The notes beneath the pieces are model-generated. The model was not told where the DNA came from and ran no database searches. It saw nothing but the letters and a program-made list of their open reading frames with translations. A stretch of 64,000 bases of DNA from positions 1-64,000 of the forward strand of contig NZ_SMKQ01000022.1 of the NCBI RefSeq assembly GCF_004348995.1, in the 5' to 3' direction. The stretch's first letter is position 1. Every line of letters begins with the position of its first letter. The position numbers and the translations under genes are program-made. Of this stretch, positions 25,291 through 33,273 are shown piece by piece. The stretch comes from Nonomuraea terrae. GTDB taxonomy: Bacteria; Actinomycetota; Actinomycetes; Streptosporangiales; Streptosporangiaceae.

Positions 25291-26480
25291 GCCGTCACCC
25301 CCTGCACCGGCAGCCGGACGCTCACCCGGAACCCTCTCCCGTCGGCGCGCGGCCCGGCCTGCGCGCTGCCGCCGCACGCGGCTGCCCGCTCGCGGATGCC
25401 GATCAGCCCGTTGCCGCCCGAGGGCAGGCCCGGGTCGCGGCCCCGGCCGTCGTCCGTGATGTCGATCATGAGTTCGCGTTCCTGCCAGGTGAGTGCGATG
25501 CCGGCGCGGGCGCCGCCCGCGTGCTTGACGACGTTGGTGAGAGCTTCCTGAGTGATCCGGTACGCGGCCACCTCGGCGTCGGGTGACATCGGCCGCGGCT
25601 CGCCCGCCGTGGAGTATGTCACCTCCAGCCCGGTCGCCCGGACCTGGTCGGCCAGCCCGGGCAGGGCGGCGATCGTCGGCTGCGGTGCGCGCGGGCCCTC
25701 GCCCTCCTTGAGGACGTTGAGCATGCGGCGCAGCTGCTCCATCGCGTCGCGCCCGGCGGCGGCGATGGCGTCGAAGGCGGCCACGGCTCGCGCCGGGTCG
25801 CCCTCCACCGCCAGCGGCCCGGCCTCGGCCTGGACCACCATGACGCTGACGGCGTGGGCGAGGATGTCGTGCATGTCGCGGGCGATCCTGGCCCGCTCCC
25901 GTTCGGCGGCGCGCTCGGCCTCGATCTCGCGCTCGCGGGCGAGCTGGGCGGCCCGCTCCTCCAGCACCGCAGCCCGGGCGCGGGAGGCCGCCGCGGCCCG
26001 ACCGATGGCATACGCGGCCACGAAGAGCACGATTCCGCGCATCGCGGTCTCCCACGAGCCGACCATCAGCAGTCCGCCGCCGATCGTCACGGTGAACATG
26101 GCCACCCGCGTCACCCGCCCGGAGTAGGCGGCCACCGTGTAGAGCGCCACCAGCCCGCCATACCAGATGGGCTGGGCGGCCACCTCGTCGACCAGGTCGT
26201 AGCTCTCGCCCAGGACGAGCGAGACGATCAGGACGACCGCGGGCGCGCGCCGCCGCCAGGCCAGCGGCACCGTGGCGGCGATCACGGAGGCGTACCCCCA
26301 CCAGTCCCAGGGCCCGCCGTACGGGTTGTCGCGGAACAGCAGCGGCCACAGCTGGGCGACCAGCGCCGCGGCCGCGAGCGCGGAGTCCACCCCGATCGGC
26401 GGCAGCGCGTTCGCCCATCGGCGCAGCCGCGCGAGAACCCGTAACTCGGACATGGCATCCCATGGTGCCGGGTGGGTCAT
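25287..26480 (-). CDS. Sensor histidine kinase, HisKA_3 type
   Basis: 397-residue kinase with about five to six N-terminal spans (about 32-160) and no obvious extracytoplasmic domain, a coiled linker, a dimerisation/phospho-acceptor segment with His204 in ARDMHDILAH, and an HATPase domain with TDDGRGRDPG and GNGLIGIRERA. It starts at ATG 26480, overlapping the upstream membrane-protein stop (ATGA); a second ATG ten codons in is possible. Codon 13 is TTA, hinting at bldA control. With the membrane protein and the regulator it forms a three-gene coupled operon resembling LiaFSR/DesKR-like systems. Confidence 0.92.
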   Translation of the reverse strand: MTHPAPWDAMSELRVLARLRRWANALPPIGVDSALAAAALVAQLWPLLFRDNPYGGPWDWWGYASVIAATVPLAWRRRAPAVVLIVSLVLGESYDLVDEVAAQPIWYGGLVALYTVAAYSGRVTRVAMFTVTIGGGLLMVGSWETAMRGIVLFVAAYAIGRAAAASRARAAVLEERAAQLAREREIEAERAAERERARIARDMHDILAHAVSVMVVQAEAGPLAVEGDPARAVAAFDAIAAAGRDAMEQLRRMLNVLKEGEGPRAPQPTIAALPGLADQVRATGLEVTYSTAGEPRPMSPDAEVAAYRITQEALTNVVKHAGGARAGIALTWQERELMIDITDDGRGRDPGLPSGGNGLIGIRERAAACGGSAQAGPRADGRGFRVSVRLPVQGVTA

Positions 26481-27064
26481 GCGAGCGCCGCGGCGGGTCG
26501 CGCCGCCGCCTCGGTCGTCCGCCGGGCGAGCGGCAGGAACGAGACGAGCAGGAAGACGGCGCCGAGCGGGATGAGGTCTTTGTCGGCGAACGGGAGGGCG
26601 AGGTCGATCAGGACGAGCACGGGCGTCCACGCCTTGATCCGGCGCATGACGGCGAGCTGGACGACCAGGCCGAGCTGGGCCAGGTAGAACAGGAACGGCC
26701 CGCCGTCGTAGATCGCGAGCTGCACGCCCGGGACGCTCTGCACCTGGTCGAACAGCGGCCCCATGGCGTCGTGGTCGGCGGCCATGAACCCGACCACGAT
26801 GTCGATGCCGAACTGCGCGAGCAGCGTCGCGATGCCGACGGTGCCGGCCGCCGCGGTGACGGTGGCGAGCCCGTTCCGCCCCGCCATCGCCCGCAGCCGC
26901 CAGAAGATCTGGACGAACAGGACGAGCGCCGCCATGAACGCGAGATGCCCGGCGGTCCAGGCGAGACCGGGGCCGCGGCTGCCGTCCAGCCCGTCGAGGA
27001 TCCGGATGACGCCGTAGGCGAGCACGAGCAGCGGCGCGGCGACGAAGGAGATGCGGGAGTTCAT
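26477..27064 (-). CDS. Multi-span membrane protein heading a two-component operon
   Basis: 195-residue integral membrane protein with about five to six hydrophobic spans (for example FVAAPLLVLAYGVIRIL at the start and a run ending VFLLVSFLPLARR) and no recognised family signature. I place the start at ATG 27064, with GAGGA 8 bases upstream; the open frame continues further but the added residues are Arg-rich and lack a site. Its stop overlaps the kinase start. The layout suggests an accessory sensor or the protein whose level the system controls. Confidence 0.75.
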   Translation of the reverse strand: MNSRISFVAAPLLVLAYGVIRILDGLDGSRGPGLAWTAGHLAFMAALVLFVQIFWRLRAMAGRNGLATVTAAAGTVGIATLLAQFGIDIVVGFMAADHDAMGPLFDQVQSVPGVQLAIYDGGPFLFYLAQLGLVVQLAVMRRIKAWTPVLVLIDLALPFADKDLIPLGAVFLLVSFLPLARRTTEAAARPAAALA

Positions 27065-27228
27065 GGCCAAGATCCTCACCGTCCGGAGCCCTACGGCACA
27101 TCGCCGGTACGAGGGATTACGAGCCTCCCTCACGCGAGCGAGCGGAAATCCCCCGCGGCGGCGATCCGCCCGGGGCCCGGCGACGGGCACGATGGCCGAA
27201 CTGATCACCCTCGTGACCTGGAGTCATC

Positions 27229-28458
27229 GTGAAGAAGACCGCAGTCGCCTGCCTGGCCCTGGCCACCCTCCTCGTGGCGGCACCCGCCCAGGCGACCGGC
27301 CGCACGGGCCCCCAGCCGGTCGCCACCTCGCCTGCGTGCCCGCCACCGGCCGACGTCCGGCCCGATCCGGACGCCGAGATCCCGCCCGTCAACCGGGCCG
27401 CGCTGGAGCGGGCCATCGCCGGGCTGCCGGCCGCCGACGCCACCGCCGCGATCGTCCGGGTGGGCGGCGCCAAGGGCTCGTGGCAGGGCGTGAGCGGCGT
27501 GGCCGACCTCGCGGGCAAGCGCAAGGCGTCGGCGAACGCCCGCTTCCGTGCGGGCAGCGTGACGAAGACGTTCACCACGGCGGTCGTGCTGCAACTGGTG
27601 GCCGAGGGCAGGGTGTCGCTCGACGGGACGGTCCAGGAGTACCTTCCTGGGCTGCTGCCGGAGACGTACCCCGAGGTGCGCGTGGGCCAGTTGCTCGACC
27701 ACACGAGCGGGCTGCCCGCGCCCGACCTGCCCGGGTCCCTGGAGTGGGTGTACCGGACCAGGTTCCGTACGTGGACGCCGCACGAGTACGTCGCGCTGGC
27801 CGTACGCAACCCGATCGAGTTCACCCCCGGCACCCGCCAGCACTACCTCAACGTCAACACGTTCGTGGCGGGCCTGCTGATCGAGCAGATCACCGGCAAC
27901 TCGTACGAGCACGAGGTGACCAGGAGGATCCTGCGGCCGGTCGGGATGCGCGACAGCCACCTGCCCGGCGCCTCGCCCCGGATCCGGGGGCCGCACCACA
28001 CGGGCTACCAGGTGGTCCCGGAGGGCTTCCCCGACGCGGTTCCGTACGGCTCGGCGCATGTTGTGGACATGACCGAGATGAGCGCCACCCTGACCTGGGC
28101 CTCGGGCGACCTGATCACGACCGCCGCGGACCTGGAGAAGTTCGTCAGGGCGCTGTTCTCGGGCCAGATCGTGCCGCCCGCCCAGCTGGAGCCGATGTTC
28201 ACGGTGCCCGGCGTCACGACGTACGGCACGTGCGAGCCGGCCGCGTACACCTCCGGAATGTCGAGAATGGTGCTGCCGGGCGGGATCGTCGCGTACGGCA
28301 AGACCGGCGCCCGCTACGGCTACGCGGCCGGGATCGGCGCGACGCGCGACCTGAGCCGCACCCTCGTCTACTCGGTGAACTCCACCGACGCCAAGGCGTC
28401 CGGCCAGAACCAGCGGACGCTGGGCATCGCGCTGGCGTCGTTCGCGGAGCCGTCCTGA
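27229..28458 (+). CDS. Secreted serine hydrolase (class C beta-lactamase/DD-peptidase fold)
   Basis: 409 residues. Signal peptide MKKTAVACLALATLLVAA. The three active-site motifs of the beta-lactamase/transpeptidase-like family are present: SVTK (Ser110, Lys113), YLN (about 204-206) and KTG (about 358-360). This matches actinobacterial D-alanyl-D-alanine carboxypeptidase/esterase homologues such as the R61 group; true beta-lactamase activity is not implied. GTG start with GGAG 5 bases upstream. It diverges from the membrane-kinase operon, so it may be one of its targets. Confidence 0.9.
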   Translation: MKKTAVACLALATLLVAAPAQATGRTGPQPVATSPACPPPADVRPDPDAEIPPVNRAALERAIAGLPAADATAAIVRVGGAKGSWQGVSGVADLAGKRKASANARFRAGSVTKTFTTAVVLQLVAEGRVSLDGTVQEYLPGLLPETYPEVRVGQLLDHTSGLPAPDLPGSLEWVYRTRFRTWTPHEYVALAVRNPIEFTPGTRQHYLNVNTFVAGLLIEQITGNSYEHEVTRRILRPVGMRDSHLPGASPRIRGPHHTGYQVVPEGFPDAVPYGSAHVVDMTEMSATLTWASGDLITTAADLEKFVRALFSGQIVPPAQLEPMFTVPGVTTYGTCEPAAYTSGMSRMVLPGGIVAYGKTGARYGYAAGIGATRDLSRTLVYSVNSTDAKASGQNQRTLGIALASFAEPS

Positions 28459-28521
28459 GAAAGGGGCCTTACATGCCGGCTGCGGGCGCGCCCGGGGAGG
28501 AGGGCTGCGTCCGCGGCCGGT

Positions 28522-28556
28522 GCAGCGCGGAAGGATCCTGATGTTCCCCGCGCTGC
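28522..28556. terminator. Possible hairpin terminator
   Basis: GCAGCGCGG pairs with CCGCGCTGC (9 bp) across a 17-base loop, between the serine hydrolase stop and the end of the small minus-strand ORF. Confidence 0.5.
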
Positions 28557-28580
28557 GCTTGGGTGGTCGTCTGAGCCGCG

Positions 28581-28694
28581 TCAGAAGCGGCGGTGCCGGC
28601 GCCGGCGGCGCCGGGAGCGGCTGGAGCTCTGGCCGCCGGGATCGGGCGGCGGGATCCTGAGCGGCGTGATGGCCAGATGTCGAGCGACGGCCAT
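28581..28694 (-). CDS. 37-residue Arg-rich small protein
   Basis: A short frame with an unusually strong ribosome site: AGGAGG lies 5 bases before ATG 28694. The product starts MAVARHLAITPLRIPPPD and ends in a basic tail SSSRSRRRRRRHRRF (ten Arg/His of the last twelve). No hydrophobic segment. It could be a nucleic-acid-binding microprotein, a regulatory leader peptide whose Arg run stalls ribosomes, or a degraded gene end. No gene follows it on its strand before the convergent serine hydrolase. The ribosome site is the main support; homology was not tested. Confidence 0.5.
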   Translation of the reverse strand: MAVARHLAITPLRIPPPDPGGQSSSRSRRRRRRHRRF

Positions 28695-28831
28695 GGTGTC
28701 CTCCTCACGGAAGGCAGGGGAGGCGCCAACCTGACGTCTGCGCGTCACGGGAGGCGCTCCCTGAGCTCGTCCCCTACCCGGGAATTCGTTACGAGAACCC
28801 CTTCACCCCACCATTGACCTGCGGTGACGTG

Positions 28832-29662
28832 CTACTTCTTCCAGGGAAGCCGCTTGCCCTTGAACATCGGACGCTTGGTCTCCCAGTAGCGCCAGCCCTC
28901 CACCCGGGAGGGGACGTTCACCAGGCCGCGCGCGACCGGCACGTGGCGGCACGTGCCGAGCACCCGCCAGGCCGAGTAGCCGATGCGGTAGCCGAAGACC
29001 CGGTACCACATGTTGCCGTACTTCTTCTCGCTGATCTCGCGGGTGTACTCGTGTCCGGCGAAGACCATGTGCCGCTCTTCCAGGTGCGGCAGGCCGAGCT
29101 TGCGCAGCTGGTGGACGACGTTCGCGACGTTGAGGTTCTCGAAGGTGTCGTCGGTGCGGCGGCGCTCGAAGAAGTTCCGCGTACGGGACCACGTGCGCTC
29201 GTTCTCGGTTTCGAGGAACGCCGTCACCTCGTGCTCACGCGTGACCGTCACCGTCATCGAGCCGCCGGGGCCGTCGATGAACCTGGTCCGCGGCAGGAAG
29301 AAGTTCCTGGGCGACAGGCTGTGGACGCGCCAGAAGGTGTGCGGCGAGCAGCGGCCGTGCTCCCGGTGGATGTGGACATGATGGCGGCGCCGGCGGCGGT
29401 CGTCGTCGAACACCGTCTCGGTGGGTGAGGGCGACGCCGTCGGTGTCGGCGTCGGTGTCGGCGTCGGCGTCGGCGTCGCAGGCGGCATCTCGTCGCCGAT
29501 GTCGAACGGGTCAGCGGCCAGCGCCGCGGGGGCGATCGTGGCGACCAGCGCCATCGCGAGGGCACCGTGTTTGGCCAGTCCCGCCGCTTTCCTCAGCGAG
29601 TGGCGCACCCTCGGCCGCGCCGAGTCGGCTGTAACTTTTGTCCGATTATCCCGGGTGAACAT
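28832..29662 (-). CDS. Secreted protein with Pro-Thr repeat linker, unknown function
   Basis: 276 residues. A basic N-region and hydrophobic signal (about 33-50, ALAMALVATIAPAALAA) suggest export. Residues ~60-80 form a (TP)n linker, encoded by a tandem GTCGGC/GTCGGT repeat at 29430-29490. A strongly basic patch DDDRRRRRHHVHIHREHGR follows, then a ~170-residue domain rich in Arg, Phe and Trp ending RPMFKGKRLPWKK. I recognise no family. The high positive charge would suit binding to wall polymers or nucleic acid. ATG with AAAGG about 9 bases upstream. It diverges from the trypsin-like protease. Confidence 0.65.
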   Translation of the reverse strand: MFTRDNRTKVTADSARPRVRHSLRKAAGLAKHGALAMALVATIAPAALAADPFDIGDEMPPATPTPTPTPTPTPTASPSPTETVFDDDRRRRRHHVHIHREHGRCSPHTFWRVHSLSPRNFFLPRTRFIDGPGGSMTVTVTREHEVTAFLETENERTWSRTRNFFERRRTDDTFENLNVANVVHQLRKLGLPHLEERHMVFAGHEYTREISEKKYGNMWYRVFGYRIGYSAWRVLGTCRHVPVARGLVNVPSRVEGWRYWETKRPMFKGKRLPWKK

Positions 29663-29959
29663 ATACCGTTACCTTTCGGAATGCGACCCATGGTCGCGTG
29701 AGTCGCAGGCCGGAGTGCAGCCCGATTGGCCTGCCGAAACGGCCAGGCACGAGAACCATCAACGATGGTTACAGTTACGGACAGCGACCCTGTAACGCCA
29801 CGCCGTATCCGAATTTCCCCTCCGGGGAAAGAAGCCGGAAAGAGCATCACCATCCGGCCCCGGGCTGCCTTTTCCCTCACGCTCGGTGTCGGCACTCATT
29901 CACTCCGTAATAGTGCTATATCGGCATGAGCGGGAATTGAGGAATACGGCGGTGGCCGT
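29663..29959. promoter_or_regulatory. Divergent intergenic region, AT-richer
   Basis: About 300 bases without a gene between the Pro-Thr-repeat protein and the trypsin-like protease. It contains an inverted repeat GTTACAG-N15-CTGTAAC (29768-29796) and other GTTAC copies nearby, which could be a shared operator. I tested by eye for the ydaO/c-di-AMP riboswitch hallmarks often found before wall hydrolases and did not find them. Confidence 0.4.
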
Positions 29960-30001
29960 ACGTACCTCCGAGCGGCAGATTCCGCGTTTCGGGAGGTACG
30001 T
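29960..30001 (+). promoter_or_regulatory. Hairpin sequestering the Shine-Dalgarno of the protease
   Basis: ACGTACCTCC (29960-29969) pairs perfectly over 10 bp with GGAGGTACGT (29992-30001), which contains the ribosome site of the gene starting at 30004. A short inner stem GCGG/CCGC (29972-29975 with 29982-29985) closes the loop. In the mRNA the Shine-Dalgarno would be fully paired, so translation may need melting or a trans-acting factor. The same dyad could instead be a DNA operator. Confidence 0.65.
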
Positions 30002-30003
30002 CA

Positions 30004-31059
30004 ATGCACCGCAGAGCCGCCCTGCTCACCGCCGCCGCGCTCGCCCTGACCTGCGCGCCGGCGCTCGCGGGCACCGCTCAGGCCGCCGCAGGCCCCGACC
30101 CCAGGCCCGCCCGATGGAGCGCCACGGATTCCTCGTCGGAACGCAGGACCGTGCTGCAGTACTGGACCTCGCAGCGCATGCGGGCGGCGCGGCCGTTGGA
30201 CGCGCCGCCCGCCCGGCGGGCGGCCTCGTCGAACGGGCCGTCCCGCGGCACGCCCTGGGCGTCCAGGAGCACGGCGGCCACCACGACCCGCCACACGCCC
30301 TGGACGTACCGGAACTCCCCGGCCGGCAGGGCGTCGTACGGCGGCACGGCCCTCACCGCCGCGGTGCCGAACAGCCCCGGGCTCACCTGGGAGGACGGCG
30401 GCGCCGTCGTGCGCACCGTGGGGCGGGTCTTCTTCACCACCGCCGACGGCCGCAACTCCTCCTGCTCCGGCACGGCCGTGACCAGCGCCAACGAGAGCGT
30501 CGTGATGACCGCCGGGCACTGCGTGAAGCTCAACGGCGCCGCCCACCGCAACTGGGTGTTCGTCCCGGCCTTCGACGACGGCCGGCGTCCGTTCGGGACG
30601 TGGGCGGCCTCACGCATGCTGACCACCCGGCAGTGGAACGACCAGGAGGACATCAACTTCGACGTGGCCGCCGTCGTCGTCGCGCCGCTGGACGGCCGGA
30701 CGCTGACCGACGTCGTCGGAGGCCAGGGCGTGGCGTTCAACCAGCCGCGCGGCCGGCAGAACTTCGCCTTCGGCTATCCGGCGGCCGAGCCGTTCGACGG
30801 GTCCGACCTGACCTACTGCAGCGGGCAGGCCTTCGACGACACCGTGCAGACACGCGACCAGGGGCTGCGCTGCGGCATGACCGGCGGGTCCAGCGGCGGG
30901 CCGTGGTTCCAGGGCTTCGACGAGTCCACGGGGCAGGGCTGGCTCAACTCGGTCAACAGCTTCACCTACACCTTCGCCCCGGACTTCATGTTCGGCCCCT
31001 TCTTCGGGAACGAGGCGATGGCGGTCTACCAGGCGGCCCAGAACGCCGACGCCACCTGA
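30004..31059 (+). CDS. Secreted trypsin-like serine protease
   Basis: 351-residue S1/V8-like (glutamyl-endopeptidase-like) protease. Signal peptide MHRRAALLTAAALALTCAPALA, a basic ~100-residue propeptide, then the catalytic domain with His172 in MTAGHC, Asp220 in INFDVAAV and Ser297 in GGSSGGPW. Cysteine pairs around 154/173 and 272/290 could form the usual disulfides. All three catalytic residues are intact. GGGAGG lies 7-8 bases before the ATG but is buried in a hairpin (see preceding feature). Ends before a 10-bp-stem terminator. Confidence 0.92.
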   Translation: MHRRAALLTAAALALTCAPALAGTAQAAAGPDPRPARWSATDSSSERRTVLQYWTSQRMRAARPLDAPPARRAASSNGPSRGTPWASRSTAATTTRHTPWTYRNSPAGRASYGGTALTAAVPNSPGLTWEDGGAVVRTVGRVFFTTADGRNSSCSGTAVTSANESVVMTAGHCVKLNGAAHRNWVFVPAFDDGRRPFGTWAASRMLTTRQWNDQEDINFDVAAVVVAPLDGRTLTDVVGGQGVAFNQPRGRQNFAFGYPAAEPFDGSDLTYCSGQAFDDTVQTRDQGLRCGMTGGSSGGPWFQGFDESTGQGWLNSVNSFTYTFAPDFMFGPFFGNEAMAVYQAAQNADAT

Positions 31060-31074
31060 GCCGAACGACCGGGC

Positions 31075-31100
31075 CCGGACGGCCCTCGCCGGCCGTCCGG
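31075..31100. terminator. Hairpin terminator after the protease
   Basis: CCGGACGGCC pairs perfectly with GGCCGTCCGG (10 bp) around the loop CTCGCC, 15 bases after the stop. Confidence 0.8.
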
Positions 31101-31149
31101 ACCGATATTCGCTGGCATCCGGCCGGTGCGCCCGATTAGCGTGCGGGTG

Positions 31150-32040
31150 ATGAGGTATGAGCATCCGCTGGCGTACGTGCTGGGCCTGCAGGGCATGGCC
31201 CTGATGCGATCGTTCACCGGGGAGCACGGGCGTGCGTTCGTCGAGACGCGCGTCGCGGAGATCCGCGAACTGCTCGACGACGAGTCGCTGGCCGACGCGG
31301 GCGTGGACGTCGCCCGCGTGGAGACGGTCGACGGCTACCGCATCTGGTCGCAGACGTACGACGGGCCGAACTCGGCGTTCGACTACGACGAGCCCATCGT
31401 GAACGAGATCGTGGCGGAGCTGCCCGCGGGCGTCGCGCTCGACGCGGCGTGCGGCACGGGCCGGTTCGCGGCGGCGCTGGCCGCGCGGGGTCATCGGGTG
31501 CTCGGCGTGGACAGCTCGCCCGACATGCTGGAGCGGGCCCGCGTACGCGTGCCGGACGGCGACTTCCGCCTCGGCGACCTGCGCCGCCTGCCGGTGGACG
31601 ACGACTCGGTGGACCTGGTGGTCTGCCCGCTGGCGCTGGCCCACGTGCCCGACCTCGACCCGGTGCTGGCCGAGTTCGGCAGGGTACTGCGGCCGGGCGG
31701 TCACGTGATCACCTCCGACATCCATCCCGAGGGGGTGGCGCGCGGCATCGTCCCGCCCGTACGGCTGGCCGACGGGTCGCCGGGGCGGGTGGCGACGTAC
31801 CGGCACCTGACCGGTGACTACGTGCGCGCGGCGCTGCGGGCGGGGCTGGAGGTGCGGCGCTGCGAGGAGCCTTCGCCGGCGTCCGGGCCGGACGACGACC
31901 GGCCCGAGCGCGGGCCCGCGAGTCTCGAACCGTGGGAGCTGTGGCCGTGGTCCCTGGTCGACTTCGCGCCGGAGGCGGCGCGGGCGGCCGTCGAGGGCTC
32001 GCCGGCGCTCCTCGTCTGGCACTTTCAGCTCCCCGCGTAG
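31150..32040 (+). CDS. Class I SAM-dependent methyltransferase
   Basis: 296-residue Rossmann-fold methyltransferase of the Methyltransf_11/25 type. SAM motif I is LDAACGTGRFAAALAARG, motif II acidic residue in VLGVDSSPDMLERA, and the post-motif strand VDLVVCPLALAHVPD is clear. A ~90-residue N-terminal helical extension precedes the domain. I placed the start at ATG 31150; in-frame GTGs lie upstream (31126, 31141) and no strong ribosome site supports any of them, so the mRNA may be leaderless. Substrate unknown; the next gene is a hydrolase 65 bases downstream. Confidence 0.88.
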   Translation: MRYEHPLAYVLGLQGMALMRSFTGEHGRAFVETRVAEIRELLDDESLADAGVDVARVETVDGYRIWSQTYDGPNSAFDYDEPIVNEIVAELPAGVALDAACGTGRFAAALAARGHRVLGVDSSPDMLERARVRVPDGDFRLGDLRRLPVDDDSVDLVVCPLALAHVPDLDPVLAEFGRVLRPGGHVITSDIHPEGVARGIVPPVRLADGSPGRVATYRHLTGDYVRAALRAGLEVRRCEEPSPASGPDDDRPERGPASLEPWELWPWSLVDFAPEAARAAVEGSPALLVWHFQLPA

Positions 32041-32105
32041 GGGGCGTACGCCCGAACCCGGCCGTGGCATACTCTTCGAAAACCTGATCGAAACGAGGAG
32101 GCGGC

Positions 32106-32681
32106 ATGGCCGAGGTGCTGCTGTTCCATCACGCGTACGGGCTCACGCCAGGGGTGCGCGCGTTCGCCGACACGCTGCGGGCGGCCGGCCACACCGTGCA
32201 TCTGCCCGACCTGTACGACGGGCGGGTGTTCGACACGCTGGCGGGCGGCATCGCCCACGCCCAGGAGGTGGGCTTCGGCACGTTGATCGAGCGTGGCCGG
32301 GCCGCCGCCGAGGGGTTGCCCGCCGGGCTGGTCCTGGCCGGCTACTCCCTCGGCGTGATGTCCGCGCAGATGCTGGCCCAGACGCGCGCCGGGGCGAAGG
32401 GCGCGCTGCTGATCGAGGGCTGCGCGCCCGTCTCCGAGTTCGGTGACGCGTGGCCCGGCGAGGTCCCGGTGCAGGTGCACGGCATGGAGTCCGATCCGGT
32501 CTTCGCCGGCGAGGGCGACCTCGACGCGGCCCGCGCCCTGGTCGAGTCGGCTCCCGATGCCCAGCTGTTCCTCTACGCCGGAGACCGCCACGTCTTCGCC
32601 GACCCGAGCCTGCCCGACTACGACGAGCGGGCCGCCGCGCTGCTCACCGAGCGCGTGCTCGCCTTCCTCGGCCGCGTTTAA
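32106..32681 (+). CDS. Dienelactone-hydrolase-family protein
   Basis: 191-residue alpha/beta hydrolase. It begins VLLFHHAYGLTPGVRAFADT and has the nucleophile elbow GYSLGV with Ser in place of the Cys of classical dienelactone hydrolases; the catalytic His lies in YAGDRHVFAD. GAGGAGG is 5 bases before the ATG. Because of the Ser nucleophile it is more likely a general esterase than a chlorocatechol-pathway enzyme. Its TAA overlaps the stop codon of the convergent chorismate mutase gene. Confidence 0.88.
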   Translation: MAEVLLFHHAYGLTPGVRAFADTLRAAGHTVHLPDLYDGRVFDTLAGGIAHAQEVGFGTLIERGRAAAEGLPAGLVLAGYSLGVMSAQMLAQTRAGAKGALLIEGCAPVSEFGDAWPGEVPVQVHGMESDPVFAGEGDLDAARALVESAPDAQLFLYAGDRHVFADPSLPDYDERAAALLTERVLAFLGRV

Positions 32682-33010
32682 TTGCCGCGGGCGGCGGCCG
32701 CTATCAGCTCGTGGTGCCTGACCACCTCGGCGATGATGAAATTCAGGAAGCGCTCGGCGAAGACGGGGTCGAGTTTCGACTCCTCCGCGAGCGTGCGCAG
32801 GCGGCGAATTTGCGATGCCTCACGCTCGGGGTCGGCGGGAGGGAGCTGATAGCGGGCCTTGAGCCGGCCGACCTCTTGGGTGCACTTGAACCGCTCGGCC
32901 AGCAGGTGGACGAGGGCGGCGTCGAGGTTGTCGATGCTGTCGCGCAGCCGCTGCAGCTCCTGCTGCACGTAGACGTCCTGATCTACCTGACCTTCAGTGC
33001 CATTTTCCAC
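32678..33010 (-). CDS. AroQ-type chorismate mutase
   Basis: 110-residue all-helical monofunctional chorismate mutase, converting chorismate to prephenate for Phe/Tyr synthesis or a secondary pathway. The helix-1 segment LQRLRDSIDNLDAALVHLL, AERFKCTQEVGRLKARYQ and PPADPEREASQIRRL supply the expected Arg, Lys and Glu ligands. No signal peptide, so it is cytosolic. GTG start with AAGGGG 5 bases upstream. No other aromatic-amino-acid gene is nearby. Its stop and the hydrolase stop interlock in TTTAATT. Confidence 0.9.
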   Translation of the reverse strand: MENGTEGQVDQDVYVQQELQRLRDSIDNLDAALVHLLAERFKCTQEVGRLKARYQLPPADPEREASQIRRLRTLAEESKLDPVFAERFLNFIIAEVVRHHELIAAAARGN

Positions 33011-33154
33011 AAAATACCCCTTGAGACGCTACACGGCTCAATAAGGGGCCATTTTATCATAAAGATGGACATTGCGCCTGGCGTGGGTGTGGAATCAGTA
33101 AAGCACCGCGCCGGAAAAGGCCGCCGGGCGAGCGCGTCGGAGGAGTCGTTTCCG

Positions 33155-33198
33155 TATAGTCGCGGCGGGTATGCGCGGCTGGAGGAGCCGCCCGCCGC
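33155..33198 (+). promoter_or_regulatory. Possible promoter and 5'-UTR hairpin before DUF2267 gene
   Basis: TATAGT at 33155-33160 resembles a -10 box. Directly downstream an imperfect hairpin forms: outer GCGGCGG (33162-33168) with CCGCCGC (33192-33198), inner GCGGCT with AGCCGC. Further left, TATGAT on the minus strand at 33056-33061 may be the -10 of the chorismate mutase gene. The rest of the 263-base gap shows nothing recognisable. Confidence 0.35.
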
Positions 33199-33273
33199 AG
33201 AGGGCGGAGACGGTCGATCCTCGTCTCAGGGAAATCCACGCACAGGGCAGACATCAAGCCGTGTGGAGGAATC

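Noticed and set aside
28473..28541. 22-codon ORF just after the serine hydrolase
   Set aside because: Only a weak purine stretch before the ATG, and it runs into the hairpin terminator; no independent support.
28469..28729. 86-codon minus-strand frame overlapping the small Arg-rich ORF
   Set aside because: No ribosome site and low-complexity Ala/Pro/Arg composition; the 37-codon frame within it has the strong site.
29663..30003. c-di-AMP (ydaO) riboswitch before the protease
   Set aside because: The conserved core segments of that riboswitch are not present; only the Shine-Dalgarno hairpin is convincing.
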